A stretch of DNA of 64,000 bases from Bifidobacterium pullorum DSM 20433. Lineage in GTDB: Bacteria > Actinomycetota > Actinomycetes > Actinomycetales > Bifidobacteriaceae. The translations under genes were made by a program, and so were the position numbers. The stretch is taken from contig NZ_JDUI01000008.1 of NCBI RefSeq assembly GCF_000771405.1, positions 1 to 64,000 on the forward strand, written 5' to 3'. Shown piece after piece: positions 37,646-46,346 of the stretch (position 1 is the stretch's first letter; each line of letters starts with the position of its first letter). The notes under the pieces were generated by a model. That model ran no database searches. It was not told the origin of the DNA and saw nothing but the letters and a program-made list of their open reading frames with translations.

Positions 37646-39328
37646 ATGGAACTTTATGCCAACGCCCGGTTCCTGCCGATGACCGGCGAACATGACACCT
37701 TCGAGGCGATGCTGGTCGACGGCACCGGCACCATCGCCTTCACCGGCTCCCTGGAGGACGCCCGCGCGCACGCGAACCATCTGCGCGACACCACGCCGGA
37801 TACGGCGCTGCGCGAGATCGACTGCGGCGGATACACCGTGATGCCCGGACTGATCGACCCGCATTCGCATTTCAGCGGCGCCACGCAATATTTCACGGCC
37901 GCCGACCTGAGCGGTGCGCGCGACTTCGACGACGTGATCCGACTGCTCGGCGAATTCGCGCAACGGCATCACTGGATGGAACGACACGGCCACACCCCCG
38001 TCGATACGGGGGTGATCCTGATCGGCGTCGGATTGGACGACAACGAGCTGACCGAAGGCCGCATGCCCGACCGGCGGGTGCTCGACCGCGTAAGCGACAC
38101 CCTGCCGATTGTGGTCAACCATGTTTCCGGCCACAATCTGTCCTGCAACTCACGCATGCTCGAACTCGTCGGCATCACCGCGCAGACGCCGGATCCGACC
38201 GGCGGACGGTACCTGCGCGACTCGTCCGGCGCGCCGGACGGCCGCTGCGTGGAGCCTCCGGCCATGTCGCCGATCTTCACGTTCATCCAGGTCCACCAAC
38301 GCTTCGAACTGCGCGATCTGCTCGGCGACATGCAGGATCTGTATGCGTCCAACGGCATCACCACCCTGCAGGACGGCGCCACCACTGCCCATGATGCGGC
38401 GCGGTTCGCGGACGCGGCCGAGCACGGGGATCTGCGGCTCGACCTGGTCTCCTATCCGATGTTCGGCGAGGACGTCGACGGCGTGTTCCGCAACTACGCC
38501 CGGTTTGACGGCCCCACCTACCGGAACCACTTCCGATTCGGCGGACGCAAACTGTTCATGGACGGCTCCCCGCAGGCCCGGACCGCATGGCTGAGTGAAC
38601 CGTATACGCCGGGCCCGGAGGGTGAGGGATATCGCGGACATGCGACCGTGGACATGGATGCCGCGTACCGATTCGCACTGGCCGCCATCGACGAGGGGCA
38701 TCAGCTGCTGTGCCATTGCAACGGCGACGCCGCGTCGGACGCGTATCTGGACCTCTACGAACGCGCCCTGCGGGACTCGACGAATCCGGACAAGCGGCGT
38801 CTGCGCCCGGTGATGGTGCACTGCCAGTTCGCCCGGCGTGATCAGTACGAGCGGATGCGCGGATTGGGGATGATTCCGTCGATTTTCGTGGCGCATACGT
38901 GGTATTGGGGCGACATCCACATCGCGAACATGGGCATGGACCGCGCCGCGGAGATCAGCAGGGTCCGCGATGCGCTGGACCTGGGACTGCCGTTCACGTT
39001 CCACACCGATTCCCCGGTGATCGAACCGAATCTGTTCGAGTCGGTCTGGTGCGCGGCGACCCGCGTGACCAAGGGCGGAGTCCAGCTCGACCCGGCACAG
39101 CGCGTGGGCGTCTACGAAGGATTGAAGGCGATAACGGTGAACGCCGCCCATCAGTACGGCGAGGAGTCCACCAAGGGCACGCTGACGCCAGGCAAACTGG
39201 CCGACCTGGTGATTCTGGACCGTGACCCGCTGGCGTGCAGCCTGTCCCCCGACTCCCCCGACAGCCTGCGTCGCATCGGCGTACTGGCCACGATCAAAAC
39301 CGGCAAACTCGCATGGCAGCGCCAGTAG
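37646..39328 (+). CDS. amidohydrolase (YtcJ-like)
   Basis: 560 residues. Metal site GLIDPHSHF, long YtcJ-type insertion, LCHCNGDAA, FHTDSPVIEP and a C-terminal GTLTPGKLADLVILDRDPL. Acts on amide or imidic bonds of an unknown small substrate. AAGGAAAGCG precedes the ATG. Closely follows the patatin gene (70 bp), so co-transcription is possible. Ends at a strong hairpin. Confidence 0.88.
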   Translation: MELYANARFLPMTGEHDTFEAMLVDGTGTIAFTGSLEDARAHANHLRDTTPDTALREIDCGGYTVMPGLIDPHSHFSGATQYFTAADLSGARDFDDVIRLLGEFAQRHHWMERHGHTPVDTGVILIGVGLDDNELTEGRMPDRRVLDRVSDTLPIVVNHVSGHNLSCNSRMLELVGITAQTPDPTGGRYLRDSSGAPDGRCVEPPAMSPIFTFIQVHQRFELRDLLGDMQDLYASNGITTLQDGATTAHDAARFADAAEHGDLRLDLVSYPMFGEDVDGVFRNYARFDGPTYRNHFRFGGRKLFMDGSPQARTAWLSEPYTPGPEGEGYRGHATVDMDAAYRFALAAIDEGHQLLCHCNGDAASDAYLDLYERALRDSTNPDKRRLRPVMVHCQFARRDQYERMRGLGMIPSIFVAHTWYWGDIHIANMGMDRAAEISRVRDALDLGLPFTFHTDSPVIEPNLFESVWCAATRVTKGGVQLDPAQRVGVYEGLKAITVNAAHQYGEESTKGTLTPGKLADLVILDRDPLACSLSPDSPDSLRRIGVLATIKTGKLAWQRQ

Positions 39329-39350
39329 CGGAACAATCGCCCCGGTAACG

Positions 39351-39388
39351 AGAACGGCCCCTTCCCTGATATGGGAAGGGGCCGTTCT
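39351..39388. terminator. strong bidirectional terminator
   Basis: 16-bp perfect stem AGAACGGCCCCTTCCC and complement with a 6-nt loop, between convergent genes. Confidence 0.8.
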
Positions 39389-39460
39389 CCGATTATCGCA
39401 CTGGTTCCACGGCCACGGCGCTGCGTCACGGCCGAACCGGTCGCAACACGGCGGACGGCG

Positions 39461-40372
39461 CTACTTGGTCTCGCCGGCGGTGAGCATGGCCTTGGTCACC
39501 TGCTCATAGAGATCCTGGTAACCGCCGGGCGTGGAGGCGGGCAGCACCACGGTCTTGGCGTTGCTCGACTCGGACAGCGAGCGCATCACATCCAGATACT
39601 GGTTGAACAGCACCACGTTGTTCACGTTGTTGATGTCCATGCCCACGGCCTGCAGGCTCTTGATCTGGTCGACGATGCCGTTGGCGATCTCGCGGCGGTA
39701 GTTCGCCTGGCCCTCACCCTGCAGGCGGGTCTTCTCGGCCTCGGCGGCGGCCTGCGTCTCGATCTGGATGCGCTGGGCCTCGGCGCGCTGGCGGGTGGCC
39801 TCCTTCTCGCGCTGGGCGGCGTTGATGGAATCCATCGCGCTCTTGACCTGCGGGCTCGGGTCGATCGCGGTGATCAGCGTCTTGACCACGGTGAAGCCGA
39901 AGCGCGCCATCTCGGCGCCGACAGTCTTCTGCACGTCGGAGGCCACATCATCCTTGCGCGCGAACGCGTCGTCCAGGCTCAGGGCCGGGATCGCGGAACG
40001 CAGGGCGTCCTCCATGTAGGAGCGCAGCTGGCCGGCCGGGTCGCGCAGCTCATAGTAGGCGGTGGCCACATCCTGCGGGTTCACGCGGAACTGTGTGGAG
40101 GCCACCACCGTCACAAACACGTTGTCGAGCGTCTTGGTCTCCAGCTGCACGTTGATCTGCGAGACGCGCATGTTCGTCTTCATCGCGATGCGGTCCACGA
40201 ACGGGATCTTCACGTGGATGCCCGCGAACTGCACCTTGTTGAATTTGCCGAACCGCTCGATGATGTACGCCTGCTGCTGCGGCACGATGAACAACGATGC
40301 GGCGAGCACCGCGACGATGACGACCAGCACGACGATCACAGTCACAAGCGCCCCAAAATCCGAGCCAAACAT
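39461..40372 (-). CDS. SPFH/band-7 (stomatin-like) membrane protein
   Basis: 303 residues. One N-terminal membrane anchor (10-32), SPFH domain (FIVPQQQAYIIERFGKF ... SAIPALSLDDAFARKDDV) and a coiled-coil Ala/Glu-rich tail (REKEATRQRAEAQRIQIET). Scaffolds lipid microdomains or protease complexes. AAGGAGA lies 5 nt before the ATG. No NfeD partner is adjacent. Confidence 0.92.
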   Translation of the reverse strand: MFGSDFGALVTVIVVLVVIVAVLAASLFIVPQQQAYIIERFGKFNKVQFAGIHVKIPFVDRIAMKTNMRVSQINVQLETKTLDNVFVTVVASTQFRVNPQDVATAYYELRDPAGQLRSYMEDALRSAIPALSLDDAFARKDDVASDVQKTVGAEMARFGFTVVKTLITAIDPSPQVKSAMDSINAAQREKEATRQRAEAQRIQIETQAAAEAEKTRLQGEGQANYRREIANGIVDQIKSLQAVGMDINNVNNVVLFNQYLDVMRSLSESSNAKTVVLPASTPGGYQDLYEQVTKAMLTAGETK

Positions 40373-40585
40373 GATGTCTCCTTCATGGCTCCGGCGCGGC
40401 ACCGGTCGCCGCGTTCCGTGGCACCATCTTACCAATCGCGGCATCAGCGCGCGCCCAGCCCCGCCGACAAGCGGATGAACATCCGGTATCCGGCAGGGAC
40501 CGGCCGATGCCCGTTCGCCCCGGCTCGTGCCCGCGCATGGCCGCGACCGACCAGCGGTGGCGAGACCCCGACTACAGTGGTCCGT

Positions 40586-41125
40586 ATGAGAATCCGACAT
40601 GCGACATTGGACGACGCCGCGGCGATCGCGGCGGTGGAGGCCGCCTGCTTCCCCGCGGCCGAAGCGGCGGACGAGAGCGAGGTGCGCGCCCGGCTGTCCG
40701 TGTATCCGAATCATTTCTGGCTGATGGTGGACGACGAGACGACGGACCGCGATGCGACGACGGTCCGGGATGGCAGGCTCGCCGCGTTCGTCAACGGGTT
40801 CACGACCGACGAACCGGACCTGACCGACGAGATGTACGAGAACGCCGCCATGCACGACGAACGGGGCGCCTGGCAGATGATCTTCGGCGTGGACACCGCG
40901 CCCGCATACCGCCACCACGGGTATGCAAGCGAGCTGCTGCGCGCGGCGATCGAGGACGCGCGCGACGCCGGCCGCGCGGGATTGGTGCTGACCTGCAAGG
41001 ACCGGCTCATCGGGTTCTACGGGCGGCTCGGTTTCGCGAACGAAGGCGTCTCCGATTCCACGCACGGCGACGTGACCTGGTACCAGATGCGTCTGCGATT
41101 CCAGCCGCCTGCGGTGTGCGGCTAA
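40586..41125 (+). CDS. GNAT-family N-acetyltransferase
   Basis: 179 residues. GNAT fold with the acetyl-CoA loop APAYRHHGYASELLRA and GFYGRLGFAN. Substrate unknown. The ATG follows TACAGT (40573-40578) by 7 nt, so probably leaderless. Confidence 0.85.
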   Translation: MRIRHATLDDAAAIAAVEAACFPAAEAADESEVRARLSVYPNHFWLMVDDETTDRDATTVRDGRLAAFVNGFTTDEPDLTDEMYENAAMHDERGAWQMIFGVDTAPAYRHHGYASELLRAAIEDARDAGRAGLVLTCKDRLIGFYGRLGFANEGVSDSTHGDVTWYQMRLRFQPPAVCG

Positions 41126-41152
41126 ACTGGCAGTAATGCGAGGAAAGGGGCG

Positions 41153-42061
41153 ATGATGACCAAGGCCACGCTTCACGACGCGGTGTATGGGCAGGCGGTG
41201 GGCGATGCGCTCGGCGTGCCGTACGAGTTCCGTGCGCGCGGATCCTTCGACTGCACCGGCATGACCGGATTCGGCACGCATGACCAACCGGCCGGCACCT
41301 GGTCGGATGATACGAGCATGATGCTGGCGATTTGCGACAGCATCCGCATGACCGGCCGCATCGACTGCGACGACATCCGCGAGCGCTTCGTACGGTGGTA
41401 CCGTCACGGCGATTACACGGTGGGCGGCACGTTCGACGTGGGCAACACCACGCGCGTGGCGTTGACGCAGGGGCATGGCCTGGCCGACGAATGGGACAAC
41501 GGCAACGGGTCGCTGATGCGTACGGTGCCGTTGGCGTTCACCGCCGCCGGCGACGACGAGATCCGCGAGGTCAGCGCGATCACGCATGCGCATCCGGTTT
41601 CCTGCGACGCCTGCGTGCTGTTCGTGCACATCGCGCGGCTGCTGGCCGATGGGGCGACGCCGAGCGAGGCCGTGCATCGGGCGATCGATGCGGACTGCGC
41701 GACACTGCATGAGGATGTGATCGCAAGCCTGGCGGGAGAACACGCCTCCGCGCTCTCCCCCGGCGCCTCCACGGTCGGCAGGCTGCTGAGCCTGACCTCC
41801 GAGGACGGCATCAATTCGGGCGGATACGTGCTCGACACGCTCCGGGCGGCGGTCTGGTGCCTGCTGACGACCGAAACGTACGCGGACTGCGTGCGCAAGG
41901 CCGTGAACCTGGGCGCCGACACCGACACGACGGCGGCCGTGGCGGGGGCCCTGGCCGGCATCGCCTACGGAACCGACGCGATTCCGGCGCGATGGATGGA
42001 GACGCTGCGCGGCAAGGAGATCATCGAAACTGTGCTCTTCACGCCGCAAACCACTGCGTGA
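41153..42061 (+). CDS. ADP-ribosylglycohydrolase family protein
   Basis: 302 residues. Metal-binding motifs GDALGVPYE, WSDDTSM and GADTDTTAAVAGAL are all present, as in ARH/DraG enzymes that remove ADP-ribose from proteins or small molecules. The 3' end overlaps the convergent metallophosphoesterase by 23 bp. AGGAAAGGGG precedes two adjacent ATGs; the exact start is unsure by one codon. Confidence 0.9.
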   Translation: MMTKATLHDAVYGQAVGDALGVPYEFRARGSFDCTGMTGFGTHDQPAGTWSDDTSMMLAICDSIRMTGRIDCDDIRERFVRWYRHGDYTVGGTFDVGNTTRVALTQGHGLADEWDNGNGSLMRTVPLAFTAAGDDEIREVSAITHAHPVSCDACVLFVHIARLLADGATPSEAVHRAIDADCATLHEDVIASLAGEHASALSPGASTVGRLLSLTSEDGINSGGYVLDTLRAAVWCLLTTETYADCVRKAVNLGADTDTTAAVAGALAGIAYGTDAIPARWMETLRGKEIIETVLFTPQTTA

Positions 42062-42749
42062 CCTGCGTCTCGCTCACCGGCCGCAGATCCCACGAGTCCA
42101 ATCCGACGTGCAGCGAATCCGCCGACCGTCCGGCCTTGGTGTGCTGGTGCGTATGTCCGAACAGCAGACGACGCCCGTCCCGGGGCAGCGCGTCGGGCGC
42201 GTATCCGGGATCGTAGGCGTTGTCGGACACGTCGCCGGTCGGGTCGCGGTAGCCGTCCATATCCTCCCGGTACGGGAAATGGCTGAGATGGTATGCGACG
42301 CCGTCGATGGCGACGGTTGCGCTGTCCTGGATGGTGGCGAAGGCGTGATGCCATGCGCCGTCCAACTCCCGGTGATGGAAGTTCACGTCATGGTTGCCGA
42401 TGACCAAGTGCAGACGCTTGGCGTGGATGGCGTGCAGGCAGTGGCGGATGTGCTCCATCGAGGTGCGGTAGCCGACGTCGCCCATGATCCACAGCTCGTC
42501 GTCCGGCGTCAGCGTGGCGTTGATCGAGGCGACGACCGCCGCATCATGCGCGTCGGTATCGGCGATGTCCCGCATGCGCAGATTCCGGTCAGTGGCGGTC
42601 CGCTTGACATACCGGGTCGCCTCGGCGCGCCCCTGTTCCGCGACGATGCGGTCGTAGCCGGCCTTGATGTCGGGGATTGTGACGAACCCGCGCAGTGCCG
42701 ACACCAACGGATGCCCGAAATGGGTGTCGGTCGTGAAATACATCGCCAT
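42039..42749 (-). CDS. metallophosphoesterase
   Basis: 236 residues. Calcineurin-type motifs TDTHFGHP, GDVGYRTS, GNHDVNFHHR, LSHFPY and GHTHQH. Similar to short bacterial phosphoesterases predicted to act on nucleotides or RNA ends. GAGGAG precedes the ATG. Confidence 0.88.
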   Translation of the reverse strand: MAMYFTTDTHFGHPLVSALRGFVTIPDIKAGYDRIVAEQGRAEATRYVKRTATDRNLRMRDIADTDAHDAAVVASINATLTPDDELWIMGDVGYRTSMEHIRHCLHAIHAKRLHLVIGNHDVNFHHRELDGAWHHAFATIQDSATVAIDGVAYHLSHFPYREDMDGYRDPTGDVSDNAYDPGYAPDALPRDGRRLLFGHTHQHTKAGRSADSLHVGLDSWDLRPVSETQVTQWFAA

Positions 42750-42866
42750 CGTCGGCTCCTCTCTTCCTACAGCAGAAGCCTACCCGATTCGGCGCGAAGC
42801 CGCACCGCCGGCAGTCGGCCGGAATCGATCGCCTGGAATCGATCGTCCGGAAACGTCAGACGGCGA

Positions 42867-43811
42867 TCATTCGTCGGCGATGGGCACACGCCACGCGCCG
42901 CCGGCCGCACGGTCGACCAGCAGCATCGACCCGTCGCCGATCGACACACCGCCGCGCGTCAGCGAATGCGTATCGCAGAACCACAAGTCGACGGGATTGC
43001 CGGCGCATGCACCGGCCGCGCTCCGCTGGAACAGGACGGTCGGCACCGGCGTATGACCGACGACCTGTCGGAATCCCGGCAGCGGATCGGCCGCCAGTTC
43101 CGTCCGGTCGGCCCAGCAGGGCGAGGGCGCGGCGGTGTCCCAGCCGCCGCGCGCCCGACCCACCATCACCCCGAACGGGCGGATGCCACCGCCGATATGA
43201 CCGGCGGCGAACGCGTCAATCTGATCGGCGATCATCTCGGCGGACGGCGATTGCGGACGCGGCTCATCCGCAGCAGCCAGCCGCTCCCACATCCACTCGT
43301 ACCAGCCGTGGGTCAGACCGGCGTGCGAGGCGAGCACGCCGGTGCCGGCGGCGTCGGTGAAGCCGAACATGAGCCGGGGTTTCATCATGCGCAGCAGATA
43401 ATGCACGTCCGGGTACGCGGCAGGGTTGAAGCCGGGACAGGTGCCGGCGAACGCGCGGAAATTCGGCGTTCCGGAATCCACGTAGTAGGTCAGGTCGTGA
43501 TTGCCGAGCAGCACCACCACACTGCGGGACTTGCGCTGGGACTCCACCCATGCGGCCAGGTATTCGAACGCGGCAATCTCGCCGGCGGACGAGATGCCCC
43601 ACTCGTTGAGCAGGTCGCCCAACAGCACGATGGTGCCGGCGTCCACGCGGTCGGCCGTGCGTTCGACCAGCGGGCACAGGCGTTTGCCTTTGTCATGGAT
43701 GTCGCCGCAGAACAGGATGCGGTCGGCGCGGGAGCCGCTTTGGCCCAAGCCTTTGCGCCAGAGGTCGGCGGGGCGAGGCGATTCGGGAGTGGCGTGCTGA
43801 TCGGTCGACAT
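42867..43811 (-). CDS. second metallophosphoesterase
   Basis: 314 residues. FCGDIHDKGKRL, LLGDLLNEWG, LLGNHDLTYYV and SHAGLTHGWY define a calcineurin-like phosphatase, larger than its neighbour and not its close paralogue. ATG 6 nt after TACCGT (43818-43823), probably leaderless. Confidence 0.85.
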   Translation of the reverse strand: MSTDQHATPESPRPADLWRKGLGQSGSRADRILFCGDIHDKGKRLCPLVERTADRVDAGTIVLLGDLLNEWGISSAGEIAAFEYLAAWVESQRKSRSVVVLLGNHDLTYYVDSGTPNFRAFAGTCPGFNPAAYPDVHYLLRMMKPRLMFGFTDAAGTGVLASHAGLTHGWYEWMWERLAAADEPRPQSPSAEMIADQIDAFAAGHIGGGIRPFGVMVGRARGGWDTAAPSPCWADRTELAADPLPGFRQVVGHTPVPTVLFQRSAAGACAGNPVDLWFCDTHSLTRGGVSIGDGSMLLVDRAAGGAWRVPIADE

Positions 43812-43947
43812 GATTCCACGGTACACGCTCCGCGGAACGACGGGCAACCTCCGAAACATGGCATCGACTTTGCGGGTTCACGTCCCGCCGGGGTTCCCGC
43901 ACAAGCTACGAGACACCGGCATCTCGCCGACGGCGGATAATGGCGAT

Positions 43948-44595
43948 ATGACTGCTGCGTATACAATTCGTCCGATTACGCCCGCCGATGATGCGGCGAT
44001 GGCCGCGCTGATCCGCCGGAGCCTGGAGGATGCGGGACTGGACCGGCCGGGCACCGCGTACTGCGACCCACAGTTGGACCGGCTGGCGGAATATTACGCG
44101 GGATTGGAACGGCCTGGGGCGTATTGGGTTATGGTTGAGCGGCTTGTCGATGATGACGGTTGCGGCTCCGGTGATGCCGGTGGCGGCATCGGCTGCGGTT
44201 CCGGGGCGGATGGTTGCGATGCCTCCGGCCATGGCACGAATGATCGCAACGTATACGGCCTCAGTACGGACGGCATTGTCGTCGGCGGGGTTGGCATTGC
44301 GGCGTGGCCGGGGTCGAAGGATACATGCGAGTTGCAGAAACTGTATGTTGCGGCCGATCGGCGCGGACTCGGGTTGGGGCGGCGATTGCTGGAGAAGGCG
44401 CTGGCGTTTGCGGGCGAGCATTACCGGCGGTGCTACTTGGAGACGCATAGCTCGCTGAAGGCGGCCTGCGGATTATACCGGGCGATGGGATTCGAGTTTC
44501 TGGACGGGCCGCTGATCGGTGGAGAGCATTCGGCAATGGACATGTGGGCGGTGAAGGAGGTGGCATGCCGGCAAAGGAATAGTGCCGATAACTGA
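43948..44595 (+). CDS. GNAT acetyltransferase with a Gly/Cys-rich insertion
   Basis: 215 residues. YTIRPITPADDAAMAALIRR at the N-terminus, acetyl-CoA loop VAADRRGLGLGRRLL, then YRAMGFEFL. Between strands 2-4 it carries about 35 extra residues rich in Gly, Asp, Ser and three Cys (GCGSGDAGGGIGCGSGADGC). GATAAT lies 6 nt before the ATG (leaderless). A terminator hairpin starts at its stop codon. Confidence 0.82.
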   Translation: MTAAYTIRPITPADDAAMAALIRRSLEDAGLDRPGTAYCDPQLDRLAEYYAGLERPGAYWVMVERLVDDDGCGSGDAGGGIGCGSGADGCDASGHGTNDRNVYGLSTDGIVVGGVGIAAWPGSKDTCELQKLYVAADRRGLGLGRRLLEKALAFAGEHYRRCYLETHSSLKAACGLYRAMGFEFLDGPLIGGEHSAMDMWAVKEVACRQRNSADN

Positions 44596-44877
44596 CGCGA
44601 CAGTCAGTTTTCCGAGGGTTCCCCCTTTTCCGAGGGTCCTCCCTCCGAACCCGTTGTCGGCGCTTGGAGGCGACGTAACGCGCGTATTCGGCGCGAAGCG
44701 AATCCGTGCTGCAGGGAATGCCGGCTTTGAGACGCTTTTACCCTCTCGGCTTACCCATTCTCGTTCAGCCGCCGGAAGGGGATACAGGCCGGTTTTTCTG
44801 TATATTTCCTCAAGTCGTTCTGGGTCAGTAACTGGTATCAGCTTGACTGGAGCAGAAGAAAAACCTTCAGTGGACAT
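44473..44877 (-). CDS. uncertain small protein
   Basis: 134-residue reading. The first ~45 residues look protein-like (VKLIPVTDPERLEEIYRKTG), and TAGGAT lies 6 nt before the ATG (44884-44889), as for other leaderless genes here. The rest is low-complexity and runs through the tandem repeat, the GNAT terminator and 123 bp antisense to the GNAT gene. It may be a decayed gene of which only the 5' part is genuine. No family recognised. Confidence 0.3.
   Translation of the reverse strand: MSTEGFSSAPVKLIPVTDPERLEEIYRKTGLYPLPAAEREWVSREGKSVSKPAFPAARIRFAPNTRVTSPPSADNGFGGRTLGKGGTLGKLTVASVIGTIPLPACHLLHRPHVHCRMLSTDQRPVQKLESHRPV
44590..44609 (+). terminator. terminator of the GNAT gene
   Basis: AACTGAC / GTCAGTT stem with a 6-nt loop and TTTT; the left arm contains the stop codon. 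Confidence 0.8.
44608..44643. repeat. 18-bp imperfect tandem repeat
   Basis: TTTTCCGAGGGTTCCCCC followed by TTTTCCGAGGGTCCTCCC. Read on the minus strand it encodes a repeated GRTLGKG/GTLGK. Confidence 0.85.
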
Positions 44878-45137
44878 ACGGTCATCCTAACAGCATGAGA
44901 ACAGGTTGCAGTTCAAACCCCGTTGACTGGAACAAAGACAAGACATAACGAGCGGTCAAGGAAGATAGCTTCACCTGACCTTGTCATCGCGACGCAAGAC
45001 GGGAATCTTGAGTATCGACTCAAGGCCATCGGAGATATGATCGTCAGAGCATGGTATGGATCCAGAAACGTAGATTACCCAAAGCAGATGGACAGTCCAC
45101 ACGGCGCATCTAACGAAGGACGAAGACAGGAACGAAT

Positions 45138-45407
45138 ATGGCAACGGATACGCAATGCAAAACCGCATACGGACGGCTAAGGCCATACTGCGATGGGAGC
45201 ATCGAACCGGATGGACTTGAACTGTTGGACTCTGGCCTATCCGATGAGCCGTACTATGCGCTCAGCTGGCTCATAGCCGATATCCTCTCACACGATACGA
45301 GCGTTCCACTCGATACGCTGCTCGAAGCGTACGACATGCTCGAAGACCAAGACAAGGAAGAATACAGCCCCATGCTCGACCGTCGGATAAACACCGATTA
45401 CTCATGA
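45138..45407 (+). CDS. small acidic protein of unknown function
   Basis: 89 residues, strongly acidic, with a helical second half (YYALSWLIADILSHDT, LLEAYDMLEDQDKEEY). AGGAA lies 6 nt before the ATG. Composition suggests an antitoxin, immunity or DNA-mimic-like protein, but no family is recognised. The 260 bp upstream (44878-45137) hold only a weak reading that begins with TTG. Confidence 0.5.
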   Translation: MATDTQCKTAYGRLRPYCDGSIEPDGLELLDSGLSDEPYYALSWLIADILSHDTSVPLDTLLEAYDMLEDQDKEEYSPMLDRRINTDYS

Positions 45408-45453
45408 AGGCGAGCAGCCTTATCCCATAGAACCGTTGAAGTGAGGTCTTGAG

Positions 45454-45702
45454 ATGGCGATCGATTATCTGATCCGGGTTACCGAGTGCGAGCCTTTGCC
45501 GGGGTATCGGCTTAGGGTCAAGTGTTCGGATGGCGTGTCAGGGGTTTTCGACATGTCCCGGTATTTGGAGCGTGGCATGTTCAAACGGTTGAAGGATACG
45601 AGTGTGTTCAATGTCGTGCGTCTGATTTTCGGTGCGCCGACGTGGCCGGGTGATATTGATATCGCGCCGGAGCGCGTGCGTTCCGATATGGTGTCCTGCT
45701 GA
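45454..45702 (+). CDS. DUF2442-domain protein
   Basis: 82 residues matching DUF2442 (VTECEPLPGYRLRVKCSDGVSGVFDMSRYL ... APTWPGDIDIAPE). These small proteins often pair with DUF4160 in toxin-antitoxin-like or orphan loci; no DUF4160 is seen. A GAGG site lies 7 nt before the ATG. The next ~200 bp hold no convincing gene. Confidence 0.75.
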   Translation: MAIDYLIRVTECEPLPGYRLRVKCSDGVSGVFDMSRYLERGMFKRLKDTSVFNVVRLIFGAPTWPGDIDIAPERVRSDMVSC

Positions 45703-45905
45703 CCGAGACGGTTTGATGGCGTCGCCCGCCCGAGGCCATAGGACACAGGAACAGGCCGAAACCGAGCACAAGCTCGGGCCAAAACGCGAGATGTTCAACA
45801 AAACGACGGCCGTTCGGCTTGTGAACAGTCATGCGCGGCAGATAATGGATAGCGCATTCCAGCAATCCGTGAAGCTGGTTGGCATGATGGGCAGGAGACA
45901 CCGCA

Positions 45906-46154
45906 ATGACGAAGAATCCTCGCACCGCGGAAGAACTGGAAACGATGAGCAACGACGAACTCGCCGAAGCTTACAAAGAGACATTCGGCGAATGTTACCC
46001 GTTCGAACCCACGTACTATCCGGTGAGCTTCCTTTACGGAGGCATCGAAGCTGATCCCGGCTTCCACGAGAAGGCCGTCAACGCGCTGTCGACCGGCGTG
46101 CCATTGCCAAGAATCGACTTGCAGGATAACCCCGATCCCGGCGTCCTCTACTAG
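45906..46154 (+). CDS. small protein of unknown function
   Basis: 82 residues, acidic, with aromatic-rich middle (ECYPFEPTYYPVSFLYGG). CAGGAG lies 8 nt before the ATG. No family recognised. It is followed by 180 bp without a clear gene before the promoter of the AT-rich region. Confidence 0.5.
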   Translation: MTKNPRTAEELETMSNDELAEAYKETFGECYPFEPTYYPVSFLYGGIEADPGFHEKAVNALSTGVPLPRIDLQDNPDPGVLY

Positions 46155-46333
46155 CTCATTCCAGATAGACGTCGCTGATCTGTCCAACGGGTACAGCGCA
46201 CAATCATCACGGCGTGAGGAATACAGCCAGGCACTGCGCGTGACCATCTCCAAGCAAACGTCCGCAACCCCCTCTCTGGCGTGTCGCAACAGGCTGAAAC
46301 GAGTCTCCCCGGTCCACGAGAACATTGAGCCCA

Positions 46334-46339
46334 TATAAT
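46334..46339 (+). promoter_or_regulatory. consensus -10 box of the AT-rich island gene
   Basis: Perfect TATAAT, 7 nt before the GTG start of the next gene, so the transcript should begin at or next to the start codon. Confidence 0.7.
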
Positions 46340-46346
46340 AGAAGAC

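Noticed and set aside
44904-44921. GGTTGCAGTTCAAACCCC, resembling a tRNA T-arm and a possible attachment site
   Set aside because: The flanks do not pair into a T-stem or acceptor, and no integrase or matching direct repeat was found at the other island edge.
45716-45905. A coding gene between the DUF2442 gene and the 82-residue protein gene
   Set aside because: The open reading runs out of frame through the next gene, has no ribosome site and no recognisable domain.
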